From the NCBI GenBank assembly GCA_020631735.1, contig CM036160.1, positions 110,652,680-110,716,679 of the forward strand: a DNA stretch of 64,000 bases, given 5' to 3'. The DNA is from Saccharum officinarum. Lineage: Eukaryota > Streptophyta > Magnoliopsida > Poales > Poaceae. Shown here piece by piece: positions 21,389 through 34,143 of this stretch; positions within the stretch are counted from its first letter, which is position 1; each line of letters opens with the position of its first letter. The notes below the pieces were generated by a model. That model did no database searches and was not told the origin of the DNA. It worked only from the letters and a program-made list of their open reading frames with translations. The position numbers and the translations under genes were made by a program.

Positions 21389-23545
21389 TCTATATCTATA
21401 CCTATTAATAAAGAGGCAAAATTTCAGACTATTTTTTTTTCGTCTATCCACCTCCCCCTAACTACCGGACATTGGAGAGCTTTTTTGTCTGGACTTATAT
21501 ATGTAAACCGTGTCATATGTGTTAGAATAGCTCTTGTCTAGCGCAATGCAGAGTCCAATTACAAAAAAATATTGGGTCATGTATGTGATCCGGACTCATA
21601 AGTTGCCAAATAAGTATTTCTCTTCTATGTTATTCCTTTTAAAAAAAAACTCCCTCCACATCTAGAATTTGGAGTCTACCGTCACGGAGTCCATGACTAT
21701 TTCTTTTTTTCCAATGCGATTGTTACTTTTTTCCCTTTAGCAGGCCATGTCCGACTTTTTTTCCATGTAGATTTGGCTTTTTTCTATGCTTCTACAGGGA
21801 GTCCGGTTTCATACGTGCCTTTTTCCTTTTCAGGAAAAAAATATTAGTACGAGACAACTCTAATGGTAAACAAGGAAAGATAAAAAATAGGGATCAGGTG
21901 CAGCTTGCAACGGGCAGGAAAATATTTTAATAAAAAAATGAGATATAAGAACTATTATTAAACCAAAAATAGGACACAAATTGGACACAGGTGCAGCTCG
22001 CAACGGACTGAAGGGGTAGGAAAATATTTTAATTTAATAAAAAATAAAAATGAGATATAAGAATTATTATTAAACCAAAAATAAGACTCAAATTATATTA
22101 GGACACAAAGTTTGAGTTTAATTTCACAGTCCGAATAGAATTGGCTTCCCAAACCGTCTTTTTTCAAGTTCCTGTTAGAGTCCTTTCCTGTTTTGATGTC
22201 TTTTTTATTTTATTTTTTTTAAATTTGGTTAGAGTCTGTCGGTCATGAACTTTGTTCCGTTTAGAGTCCTTTTTATGTTTTGTTGTCTTTTTTATTTCTG
22301 TTTTTCCAGTTCCGCTTAGAGTCCATTGGCCATAAACTTTTTCTCTATACCTTATTTTTTTCTATATCTATATTAATATCAATATCAATATCTATACCTA
22401 ATAATAAAGAGACAAAATTTCTTCCCATTATTTTTGGCATGGCCCTCCTAACTAACTCTGTAAATCTGAAAACTATCTTAGCTAGTCCTATCACTTAGAC
22501 ACCTGAATAGCTATAAATTCTAATTCTAATCCAGATTGTCCTTATTTCCCTCCGTGGCTAGAGTCCTGAATTTTTTTTCTTTACTTTGCAGGCTTTAAAT
22601 TTTATTTACATTTATGGAAAAATATAATATAAGAAATTATAATGTGTGCCATGACAAAAAAAAACCATGAAAATGGGAAAGGACACGGACTAAACGAAGT
22701 ATGTCCCAAACTAAAACAGAAAACCAAACACAAATAGGACATGAGCTATGGGCAGACGAGGTGCATAAAGAAAATTAGACGCACACCGTGAGAGGAGACG
22801 TGCCAAAACCAAGAAACCAAAGAAAAATAAAAGACGGACAAAAAACGAAAAAGAGAAAATAAAAAGGACCAAAACCAAAAAACTATTTGTGGTTTAATAT
22901 TAGGGTAAGAAAAAATAAGATAAGATTTTGTCTATTTTCTATTTGTATCTTTTTCTATTTGGGTTAGGATTCTTATTTAGCTTACTTAGGATCAGAAGAG
23001 GAATCTATTTGCACTCGATTCCGTTTTGGATTGTTGATTACTTTCCACATGCGTACAACCATACATCATGCACGGGTTTCCATTGGCACATTTTCTATTT
23101 CTGTTTTTTTAACATGCAGGTAATCTATTTCCACTGCAAGAAAAATATAAGAAAAATAATGGCAATATATAAAATGTTATTGTCAAAAACAAAGTATATA
23201 ATAGATAACATATTAATTTTCTATTTTCACTGCAAGACACATATTCTGTTTCCGATAGCAATCTGATGTGAATTCTCATCCAAAAAAACCAATTTGAATG
23301 CAAAGTGTTTCTATGTTTCACCATCTCTCGCACGCCAATGCAATGCACGTATGAGTTAGAGTAGGGCACTCAAATATATTGTGTAATCTGATCCATAAAC
23401 GAAATAGAACACAAACTTTATAGGGCATGTTAAATTATTGTTAATATTAACTTATATTATGGATGTCATATTTATCATATCGTTTTTTATGAACATTCAG
23501 TAGCTTTTTTTTTCTTCTGTTGCAATGCACGTGCATATTTGCTAG
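21389..23545 (+). mobile_element. Non-autonomous Helitron (about 2.2 kb)
   Basis: The left junction is A|TCTATATCTATACC, followed by TATTAATAAAGAGGCAAAAT, a common plant Helitron 5' end. The right end has a short hairpin (ATGCACGTGCAT), a spacer, then CTAG|T, so insertion between A and T without target duplication fits. The interior has no Rep or helicase and is AT-rich. A second 5'-like end at about 22363-22410 (TATCTATACCTAATAATAAAGAG) suggests a nested or chimeric Helitron. Confidence 0.72.
21897..22090. repeat. Two-copy direct repeat of about 95 bp inside the Helitron
   Basis: GTGCAGCTTGCAACGG ... AGGAAAATATTTTAATAAA ... GAGATATAAGAACTATTATT is repeated with small changes about 95 bp downstream. 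No coding content. Confidence 0.7.
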
Positions 23546-24353
23546 TGTAGGATAAAATGCTAAACAAGGACTGATATGATATTCTAGAAAGCAAAGACCT
23601 GCTCCTTGACTAGACGATCAGAACACAGCATCGATGAAAGTGCCAGATGGCAGGAGTCTCGACTTGTGCCTGATCATTTGGAGTTTAGCTTCCCCGCCGT
23701 CATCGCGACTGCTACCGTGCACTTGCGGCGGCGTTACCTCCACACCGGTCAACACAACAAAACGCTCTGCGATTTTTTTGCAAGTCGGCGGTGGCGAAAT
23801 CGAAGAACCTTGCAATGCAGAACCTCCCGGAGCCATGGTAAGCAAGCTTAGGATCTGGACCAACATTGGGCAGCCATCCGTACCTTCTCATGGCCTTGAT
23901 ATCAGTCTCCTGCTCCCACACGCTGCGGCTCGGAGTCCATGGCGGAGAGGTCAGCGGCGGCCAGTTGCCCGTTGCCGGACTCAGAAGTGGAGATGCCGAA
24001 CCAGAGCTTGAGCTCGGGAACGTACTCAACCTTGCCGACCAAGGGTAGCGTCCAATCGCCGACTTTGCTCCACGTGTGGCTCGCGGTGTCCAGGCAGTAC
24101 GTGCCGGCGACCTCGTTTTTCTTTTTCAGGAGTGCCTCCGACGTAGGGCCTCTTTAGTTTCCAAAATTTTACAAATTTTTTTAAGATTTTCCGTCACATT
24201 GAATCTTTAGACATATGCATGAAATATTAAATATATATAAAAAATAAAATTAATTATATAGTTTAGACGAAATTCACGAGACAAATCTTTTAAGTCTAAT
24301 TAGACCATGATTGAACATTAATTGTCAAATAACAAAGAAAATGCTACAATACC

Positions 24354-25484
24354 TGTCGGTGTTCAGTCCCGTGGGGGTCCTAAATCGACGAGTGAGTGCT
24401 GCGTGTCCCTAACCTGGATGGTGATGCAAGGAGAACACACGGGGATTTATCCTAGTTCGGGCAGAAGAAGGCCCTACGTCCAGCGGGGGGAGAGTTTTGT
24501 ATTTCCTTGCACCGAGGTGCTTGCGTAGGGGTTACAAGCTTGTGAGAGAGGGCGCCGAGCCCAAGTCTCAAGGAGAGAAAAAAGAGTACAAGGGTGATTG
24601 CTTGAGATGTTGATCTCTGAATTGTATGCCTTTGCTTGCTGGCACTTGGCTTTGGACTTGTGTCTTGCCCGTATCCCCTTGTAGAGCCCCGGCCTGCCCT
24701 TTTATAGGGTAAGAGGAGGCCGGGGCACCGGGGTGTCTTGAAGTGATGTTTTATCGATCCCTGTAGGAGTGGCTGAAGCGGCGTGCTCCAGGAATGGCCG
24801 GCCATCCCTGGACACCGTGGTGTCGTTGGGGATGAGACGGTGAAATGACCCAGAACCCTATGCCACGTCGGCCTTTCTTCCCTGTCGAACAGTGCTGGGC
24901 GTCGAGGCTGGGTCGAGGCCGGACGGATAAGGCCGAATCTCCGAAATCGTGGAATACGGGCCTTGTCGTATTCTCCCTCGAGGGTGATTGGTGATAAACA
25001 GTGCATGGTAAGGTGCGCACAGTGACAGGTTTCACCTCCCATCACGGGATGGGCGGTAAAACAGTGAGGACTGACACCGGCGTTGCTCCCACGTCGATCA
25101 CGGTTGTAGCCATGTCGGTAGATGGTAGCAGGTAATCGCATTAAATGCTCTGACTTTTATCTCAGGGTAGGTGGATAGAGTGGGTCGAGCGCTCCGACCC
25201 GGGGTCATGCGAGTCAGAGTTTTGCCGGTGGCCGAACGAGCCTTGTGCGAGTCGGAACGCAGTTGAGGTGTCTTGTTGTACGGGACGGGGCGCGGTCGAG
25301 GCGTTCCCGTCGGGGGTGCCTCGTACGAGTCGGAGTTGAAGCGCGGTCGAGGCACTCCGTCGAGCTGGCCTCGTACGAGACGGACCCTGTACGCGGTCGA
25401 GGCGTGCTGCCTTTTGCTGTGGTTTAATCGTTTTGTTTTTTATTATCATTGGTTGTGGGTACCCCCATACTGTTGGTACCGACA
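24354..25484 (-). repeat. Element A 3' LTR
   Basis: 1131 bp, TGTCGG...CCGACA. By eye it differs from the other LTR (56209-57339) at roughly 45-55 positions, mostly transitions. The purine-rich tract that primes plus-strand synthesis is next to it on the internal side (about 25485-25500, reading GGCTCGGGGGCTAC on the minus strand). Confidence 0.93.
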
Positions 25485-26045
25485 GTAGCCCCCGAGCCTT
25501 TGGGTGAGTGTGTGATCACTCTCTCAGAGGCTTGTCAGTTAATGAATTGGAGTCGTAGCGTCGCGGTTTTTTCGGTGGGGGCGCGCGAGCGCACCTGCCG
25601 GGTGTAGCCCCCGAGGCCTCGGTGGAGTGTTTGGACTCCTCCGAGGTCTTTTATATGTTTTACTGGGGAATGGTCTTGATTTTCCGTGTAACTCATGTCT
25701 TCTCGTTTGAGGTTTGGTTTGTTGCGGTCGAGCCCCCGAGCCTCGTACGCACGGGGTCGATTAGAGTCTCGGCCGTCTTTTATCGTTCGACCCTCACGCT
25801 CCTCCTTTAGGAAGGATGATACATCCGGCCTAGATGGGGTTGACCGAGGCCCAATAAATTAAGGTTGCCCGGACCCCAACAGTTCTTATGCACACCCATT
25901 CGGGGAAAGACCCAATGTCCCTAAAAAACTAGTCCGATAGGGGAAGGGTGGCTCTCTCTTTTAAGGTGGCTTCCTCCTCCCAAGCTAAGCAAGGTGGGAT
26001 TATTCAGAGGCTCACACGGTCGCCGCCCGACTACAACTAGGCCAC

Positions 26046-27985
26046 TTGGCCTTTTTTGTTGCGTCTTTGCCAGCGGGTAATAGTGGAGGATGTCCTCATC
26101 ATTCCCACCCCGTTAAATTTTCAGTTGGAACTTATATTGATACAGTAGATTGTGATGTTGCACCATTGAGTGTGTATCATTTGTTGTTGGGTCGACCATG
26201 GCAGTTTGATCTTGATGCTACTCATGGTGGTCGTTCTAATAATTATTCGTTTGTGTACAAGGGAGTTACTCATATGCTCAAACCAATACCTGAGAGTGCT
26301 ATTCAGGTTGAGGTGTTTGCTCCTTCGAGGGTGAAGAAAAAGGTTGCCGAAATTACTCCAAAGTCGAGGACGGCTTTGCTTCAAGTGGGCGAGAATGATG
26401 TAACAGTGACTTCTCAAATTTTTGCTTGTGAGAGCTCAAGCAAGGATTCTATTCCCAAGATTGCAGCTGCTAGTGCTTATGACCATGTTTCAAATAACGT
26501 GACTTTGATTGGCCGAGAACACATGCTACTTGCAACCAAGAGTGACTTGACTGTTTCATTCAATGAAATATTAGAGAGAAAGACTGTTGTATCATGACGT
26601 TTCTCATAGTGCTGACTTGAAGGGCAATGGTGGACAAAACATGCTTGTTGCTACCCAATGTAAGTCTAAAGATAATGACGCTGATGATGAGCAAATGAAG
26701 GAAGATGCTAGAATTGAGCCAAAGCCGGGGACGGCTTTGTTTAAAGGAAGGGAGAATGATGAGCCCATGGATCCACAAAATATTCATGCAAATAAGTCTA
26801 GCATTAATTTAAATATAGCTGCCAATAATTCTTTGAAGTCCTCTGGTCTTAAATTTGGAGCTGTCATTTTTAATGAGAAATATCTCACAAATGTGGAGAA
26901 ATTTACTACTGGTGGCCTATCTTTAAATATCATCTTTGGTGGTGTGACATTCAAGAGAGCGCAAAATATGAAGCCAAGAAACTATATATTTATCGGCTCC
27001 ATACAGGTTGATATCACTTGAATTGTTATGGCTGTGGAGAAATAATTGGAGAGACATGGGTAATATTAAATATCCAGACGTGGAGACGAAGGGCAGTCCA
27101 ACCTGAGCACGCCATGAACTTTGGCTGTCCAACCTAAGCACGTGATGCATTTATTTGCTTAATTAAAATAGAGTTTATGGTAATTAGCTAAGTAGCCGCA
27201 TTGTTTAGTATTTCTTTCTATATATGACTTTGGAACCAGGCGTCACGTTAGGTGCATGTGGCGTCTCTTTATTTGGTGTTCTGGTCCACGTGTCAGAGTG
27301 CTACGCCTGCGTGCGTATAAAGGGTTGCTAATCAGCCGTGTATCAGGTAGATTGGATTTTATTTGGGATTATTCCTCGTCGAGCCGCCGCTCGTGAAACC
27401 CTAGTTGGGTGTTGCCGGATCCTCGCGGATTTGCGTGGAGTGCGTGATCGAGCTGCTACAGCTTGGGCGCGTCGCTTGGAATTCTTGAAGTTCCCTCTCT
27501 TCTGATCGTGGTTCGTCTTGACCGCGGGTGGAAGAAATATCTAGGGCTTGGATTGCGGCTGCTGTTGTAAGCCGAGCCTATTTTACCACTTTTACTACTG
27601 TTTACATTTGGTTAATCTAAAGAAATTGTTGCCGGCTGCTATTGTTATCATCCGAATTTCTTTTGTGATTGCCGAAAGAATTATTGGTACTACTTGTCCG
27701 TGTTGACGCAGTTGGCCTGGTGATCTGACCGTATTTTAATTGTGCTACTAGTATTTGTTACCTGGCTGATTTATCGTTGATAAATTTAAGATCTCGTCCT
27801 GTGCTTTCTTGGCCGATTAAATTAATATATACATACATACATCGGTTACTATTGCTGAAAGATTTCTCAGTATTGAGCTCTGAATATTGTTACTCACATG
27901 AGCCATTTGAAGTGTTTATCACTATAAATTCAAAGAGATTGGGTTCTGAGTGTTTGCACCATGAAAGATTGGGCAAGTTATTTGG
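26046..27985 (+). mobile_element. Remnant of another gypsy-type retrotransposon inside element A
   Basis: The frame at 26046-26597 holds the end of a retropepsin-like region typical of plant gypsy elements (CDVAPLSVYHLLLGRPWQFD), then a degraded linker (KSRTALLQ, continued at 26587-27021 with KPGTALFKG). 27030-27985 is AT-rich and includes a TATA-like CGTATAAAGGG (about 27313-27325) and AAACCCTAG, as an LTR would. RT, integrase and a second LTR are missing, and I could not define target duplications. The borders are approximate. Confidence 0.5.
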
Positions 27986-28654
27986 ATAGCGTAGGCGTGT
28001 CCTTATCAAAGGAGGAGGAGGGGTGGGGAACGCCGTACTACCCCTGTTTGGGCGAGTTCCGACGATCTCCGGCGAGCTACTAGCGGGGAAATTCAAGTGT
28101 GAGCCCGTGCTCCATTCGGTAGGAGTCGGCTAGCGGCCCAGAGGCGCTCTCAAGAATGCCAAGGAGCGGTCATGTGGGTCTCGATTCCCTGCGACGGGAT
28201 TTGAGGGCTCGGTGCCTCCCTCCGAGGGGATTCCTACGTCGACCTTCTCCTACAGCCTCGAATACGTCTTGGGGTGCCTCGAGAGCGTGGCTCGAGCCCT
28301 GGCCATGTACGAGCGCATCCCTGGTCGTCCCTAACTCTGTCGCTCGAGGGCAGCTGTCGAACCCTAGTCGAGGGCCAGCTTCCGCTCCCTCGAGACTCAT
28401 ACCGGGCTCGAAGCCCGTGTCCTAGGTGTCTGGGAATATCCGTCCACGGATCCTTCCCCTGCCTGTTTGCCGGGCGCGCCTTTTTAGGAGGGGAGGCGAG
28501 ATTGGCGCGGTAGTGGGCGACGTGGTGTACGGTTACGACGTGGATAGCGGCCACGTGCCCATTCCTATGAGTTTTGAGGAAACAGTTAGGTAAGGGCATT
28601 AAATGCAAAAACCGCTCCTACCTTCTCGCGCGGCCGTTGGGCTTCCGTCGGGGC

Positions 28655-28660
28655 TTATAA
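28655..28660 (+). promoter_or_regulatory. TATA-like box before the antisense ORF of element A
   Basis: CTTATAAG lies about 155 bp before ATG 28812. It is followed by a CT-rich leader (28700-28800), a normal layout for a plant Pol II promoter. It is antisense to the element's own LTR transcript. Confidence 0.5.
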
Positions 28661-28926
28661 GAGCAAGGCCTGGGGGTCCGTTTCCCACCACAGGCCCCTT
28701 GCATCTTTGCTTTCCTTGCCTTAGATCGCTCTCTCTGCCCCCTTCGCCCTTCTGCCTTCATCCAGCGCCGCCGCCGTCGCCCCCCTTTGTCCACGTAGCT
28801 TCCCGGCGTCAATGGCAGGCAAAGGCCAGCTTCTCCCCGCTGATGATTGGGCTGCCTCCTCGGTGACGGAGAGGAGGCTGGAGGAACTGGTCGATGACGG
28901 ACTACTGCGGCCGAAGACGAGCCGGT

Positions 28927-30574
28927 TGTTGGGCATTCTTAACGTCATTACCAAAAGTAGACTTAGTTTTCTAATTCTGATAACGGCGCCAAAAATGCCG
29001 AACCTATCCCTCATGCCACTTAAGCCAAGTTGTCATCCCCAGCATGACATGAGAGACGCGGTATTGAAATATGCAACTGCTCTTCTAAATAAATAATAAA
29101 TAAGATCTGCAAGCGCACAGATTAATACCGATGTAGCATTTTAACCGGGAAGTATTCCAGGTATCGTTATTTATATTTTTACCACTGGGAAGGGATTACT
29201 AACATCAATGTTGATTATGGAATGGAATATAGGAATGAGTATCAATCATTGCATGTATAAGTGAGAGCATTCATCTATCTCTTGCATACAGGGGTAAGTG
29301 TCACATAAAATATAGATAAAGTATGAATGGTGACAAAGATAATTAATCTGATCAGCTAGCCACATATAATAATGATAAGCACCTCAACAGATATTCTAGC
29401 AAGTCATTAGCATGGTATTAGGATGAACTACAAGGATATTTCCTAAGTTATTCTTAACTATAAAGTCTAGCATATCATAGTTAGTGCAAGTACACTTGGC
29501 AATCATTGCGAGAAAGGACTACGCCCATGCATAGTGATATTATCAAGGAAGATGAGAAACATAGCAATCACTCCCCCGTAATAATGTTGCTCTGCCTGCC
29601 TTACACACGGGAGGGGGACTATATAAGAACCAACGAAGCTGTCACCATCGCGGACCACCCCACGATCCGGCATATAAGGTGCAATCGCAGATAAATATGG
29701 TCTAAGCACCACGCCTACACAATATTTATCATTTACCCATGGATCCGATGGATAAACGCTATACGATCCTAAACATGTATATAATTCTAATCTAACTAAG
29801 CCAAGCGTATAACTACGATAAACTAAGAACAATATAATCGCAAACGTAAACAAGTAGAGCATAGTCATAATCAATAAATTGAAATAGAACAAAGTTATAT
29901 TCATAATATTGAAGAACAATGATGAACAATGAAGAACAGTAGAGGAATTACCAAGAATCCTCTTGACAGATCCGGAAACCAATCGAAGATTGACTCCTTC
30001 TAGTTCTAATCCTATGTAGCTATACTATACTAGAGATCTAGTTGATGTGGTGGCTCTAGGGCTTGATCAGAGACTCTCCTCCTGAGATTAGGGTTTGAGG
30101 AATTGAGAATGAGGGAGTGCCTCCTCCAGGGGCCAGGGGTCCTGCTTATATAGCCCCCTCAAGTGAACGTGGGCCGTCGGATCAAACCGACATTAATCGC
30201 ACGGTTTTCCTTGATCCCTTAGGTTGGTGGAGCATAATCCGCGAGACGGAGCCTGATTGGCTCTCAGGCCAGGGCGGGCGTCCTAGGGGACAGGGCGGGC
30301 GCCCTGCCTCCGGGCCCGTTCAGCCTCCCGTTCGATCTCGTGGCTTCTGGAGTCTTCTAGATGATAGAAAATCGGTGAACACGTTATTATCTCTATGTAA
30401 ACCCGACGTGTGGGCCTTTCCTCTGTATTTTCTGATAACCCCCTGCAGAAACAGACAAACACCAAAACTCGTGGAATTCTGTCAGATAAAACCCTAAGTC
30501 TAGGTGTTGGTTGTATTTGGATCCTTTTCTTTATTTATTTGATAACTATATTTGGTACTTAAGGACCGTCAACA
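28927..30574 (-). repeat. Solo LTR of the element B family
   Basis: 1648 bp, matching the 1647-bp LTR 46323-47969 but inverted. CCGGT is duplicated at 28922-28926 and 30575-30579, and there is no internal sequence. It is therefore the product of LTR-LTR recombination of a full element, or a copy lost otherwise. A TATA box (TATATAAGC on the minus strand, about 30149-30157) and the double GC module (30270-30307) are kept. Confidence 0.92.
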
Positions 30575-30817
30575 CCGGTCGCGGCCGGAGTGGATCGCGC
30601 CGCCGCCCGACCACCAGGAGCCGGCACCCCCTGAAGGATACGTGGTCAGCTTCCTTTGCTTCCACGAGCGGGGGTTCGACGTGCCGGCGAGCGCCTTTAT
30701 GCGTGCCCTTCTCCACTACTACAAGGTGGAGCTGCACCACCTCGCCCCCAACGTCGTCGCACAGGCCGCCATCTTCGCGGCGGTCTGTGAGGGCTACCTG
30801 GGGATGGAGCTACCTGG

Positions 30818-32310
30818 AGAGGACCACACGTCGGATTTACATAGAGATAATAACGTGTTCACCGATTTTCTATCATCTAGAAGACTCCAGAAGCCACGAG
30901 ATCGAACGGGAGGCCGAACAGGCCTGGAGGCAGGGCGCCCGCCCTGTCCCCTAGGGCGCCCGCCCTGGCCTGAGAGCCAATCAGGCTCCGTCTCGCGGAT
31001 TATGCTCCACCGACCTAAGGGATCAAGGAAAACCGTGCGATTAATGTCGGTTTGATCCGACGGCCCACGTTCACTTGAGGGGGCTATATAAGCAGGACCC
31101 CTGGCCCCTAGAGGAGGCACTCCCTCATTCTCAATTCTTCAAACCCTAATCTCAGGAGGAGAGTCTCTGATCAAGCCCTAGAGCCACCACATCAACTAGA
31201 TCTCTAGTATAGCATAGCTACATAGGATTAGAACTAGAAGGAGTCAATCTTCGATTGGTTTCCGGATTTGTCAAGAGGATTCTTGGTAATTCCTTTACTG
31301 TTCTTCATTGTTCATCTTTGTTCTTCAATATTATGAATACAACTTTGTTCTATTTCAATATATTGATTATGACTATGCTCTACTTATTTATGTTTGCGAT
31401 TATATTGTTCTTAGTTTATCGTAGTTATACGCTTGGCTTAGTTAGATTGGAATTATATACATGTTTAGGATCGTATAGCGTTTATCCATCGGATCCATGG
31501 GTAAATGATAAATATTGTGTAGGCGTGGTGCTTAGACCATATTTATCTGCGATTGCACCTTATATGCCGGATCGTGGGGTGGTCCGCGATGGTGACAGCT
31601 TCGTTGGTTCTTATATAGTCCCCCTCCCGTGTGTAAGGCAGGCAGAGCAACATTATTACGGGGGAGTGATTGCTATGTTTCTCATCTTCCTTGATAATAT
31701 CACTATGCATGGGCGTAGTCCTTTCTCGCAATGATTGCCAAGTGTACTTGCACTAACTATGATATGCTAGACTTTATAGTTAAGAATAACTTAGGAAATA
31801 TCCTTGTAGTTCGTCCTAATACCATGCTAATGACTTGCTAGAATATCTGTTGAGGTGCTTATCATTATTATATGTGGCTAGCTGATCAGATTAATTATCT
31901 TTGTCACCATTCATACTTTATCTATATTTTATGTGACACTTACCCCTGTATGCAAGAGATAGATGAATGCTCTCACTTATACATGCAATGATTGATACTC
32001 ATTCCTATATTCCATTCCATAATCAACATTGATGTTAGTAATCCCTTCCCAATGGTAAAAATATAAATAATGATACCTGGAATACTTCCCGGTTAAAATG
32101 CTACATCGGTATTAATCTGTGCGCTTGCAGATCTTATTTATTATTTATTTAGAAGAGCAGTTGCATATTTCAATACCGCGTCTCTCATGTCATGCTGGGG
32201 ATGACAACTTGGCTTAAGTGGCATGAGGGATAGGTTCGGTATTTTTGGCGCCGTTATCAGAATTAGAAAACTAAGTCTACTTTTGGTAATGACGTTAAGA
32301 ATGCCCAACA
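30818..32310 (+). repeat. Element B 5' LTR, 5'-truncated
   Basis: It starts abruptly at AGGACCACACGTCGG, which is about 155 bp into the full LTR (46323-47969), and ends GAATGCCCAACA. TATA box CTATATAAG at about 31084-31092. Confidence 0.9.
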
Positions 32311-32318
32311 AGCATTTT

Positions 32319-32336
32319 TGGCGCCGTTGCCGGGGA
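32319..32336 (+). promoter_or_regulatory. Primer binding site of element B (tRNA-Asp type)
   Basis: TGGCGCCGTTGCCGGGGA lies 8 bp after the 5' LTR. It matches the complement of the 3' end of plant tRNA-Asp, the usual primer of Athila elements. Confidence 0.85.
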
Positions 32337-34143
32337 AGGTTGATTTACTAACCAGGAATGAATACGGAATTTGAGTCATCATTCGCATCATTAAGTGATT
32401 GAGATCATCAATTCTCCCATACATATTTACCCCTGTTTTTTTTCCATTCTTATTGTTTTGCAGGGTGATGTATGAATAGAGGACATCTTCCAGAAAATTT
32501 TGTTGACAACCCTGAAGCATTAATCAGAGGGGCAAGAGCCAAGCTCAAGAAGTCAACACTTCGACGCAACACTTCATCCAATCCAGAAGACCGCCGAAGT
32601 TTCATCCGGAATTTGTCAACAGAGTTCGCAGCCATGGCGAACAAGACGATCCGCGAGTTCTCAGCTCCCACTACGGACAACATCCGCACTGGACCTACCG
32701 CGGCCATCAACAAGAACTTTGAGCTCAAGCCAGGGCTCATCAACATGGTACAAGCCAACCAGTTTTGTGGGAAGCCGCACGAAGATGCAAGTGCTCATCT
32801 CCAACACTTCCTAGAGATTTGCAGGACATTCACTTTATTAGATGTTCCTAGAGACGCCATACTACTTCGCCTTTTCCCATTCTCACTATTGGGGAGAGCG
32901 AAGCAGTGGTTCTACGCGACGAAGGATAAGAACACTACGTGGGCACTCTGCTCTATGAACTTTCTAGCTAAGTTCTTTCCCATGGGCAAGACCAATGCTC
33001 TCCGTGGGAAGATTACAAGTTTTCAGCAACAACATGATGAATCCGTTCCAGAAGCATGGGAGCGCTTTCAAGATTACATCCTAGAATGTCCCCATCATGG
33101 AATGGAAAGCTGGCTACTTATGCAGACTTTCTATCATGGGCTCATCACTAGTGCTCGTGAGACCATGGATGCTACAGCTGGAGGCGCATTTCTATCACTC
33201 ACCATACCACAAGCTACAGCCCTTGTGGAGAAGATGGCGTCCAATCAAGGTTGGAACGAAGAGAGGATCCAAACACGCAAGAAGGGTGGAGGTATGCACC
33301 AGCTCAAGGAGGTAGACATGCTGTCTGCAAAGCTAGACCTACTCATGAAAAAGCTCGATGACAAAGCTGGAGACAAAAGAGAAGTCATGAACGTCTACGA
33401 CTCTCACATGACTTGTGAGGAATGTGGAGACACTGGACACTCAGGCAATCACTGCCCTGAGATGCTTGAGGATGTAAGGTACATCAACAACAACAACAAC
33501 TACAACCGTCCTCAACAAAATCAAGGTTGGAATCAACAGAGGCCTAACTACTCAGGTAACTACTCAGATAATTATCAAGGTAATAACTCTTACAACAACA
33601 ATAATAATTTTCCACCCCTGAGAGAGTTAGTGTCTAATCAAGGAAAGCTAATGGATAACTTGTCTAAGAAATTGGCATCCAATGATAAAATGATAGAAAA
33701 CATAAATAATAGAATGGATAATTTCTCTACTGCCATCAAAAACTAAATTAGCTTTAATAAAATGATTGAATCTCAGTTAAATCAAATAGCTGCTGCTGTT
33801 CCTGCTACTAACCCCGGTATACCATCACAACCGGAAGGATTAGAATCTGCAAATCTTGTAGACATGTTTGATGCAGGTAACTATTGGAGTAATCCCGCTG
33901 TCGGAGTACATAATGACCTTCTGCCAGTCAAGAGAGGCGATCCAGGACGCCCCGTCATCCCGATCTCCATCGGCATGGTGGACTTCCCAGAAGTACTCTG
34001 TGACTTTGGCTCCAGCGTCAACATTATGCCCAGGGTACTCTATGAAAAATTCTTTACATATCCTTTATCAGAAACAACTATGTGTTTGCAGCTTGCAGAT
34101 CGGACACTAAGCTTTCCTAAAGGAATACTAAAGAACATGTGTG

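Larger units (their letters stand above)
25485..28811. other. Element A 3' untranslated region with an embedded retrotransposon remnant
   Basis: 25485 to about 25840 and about 28010-28811 have the composition and the CCCCCGAGCC / CCTCGAG motifs of element A. The stretch between is AT-richer and foreign; see the separate remnant entry. No intact gene. Confidence 0.6.

Noticed and set aside
28927..32310. The inverted LTR pair as the two LTRs of one element
   Set aside because: The LTRs of one element are direct repeats. The left one has its own CCGGT duplication, and only antisense ORF sequence of element A lies between them.
32319..32336. Part of a tRNA-Asp gene
   Set aside because: Only the 18-nt complement of the tRNA 3' end is present, directly after an LTR, so it is a primer binding site.
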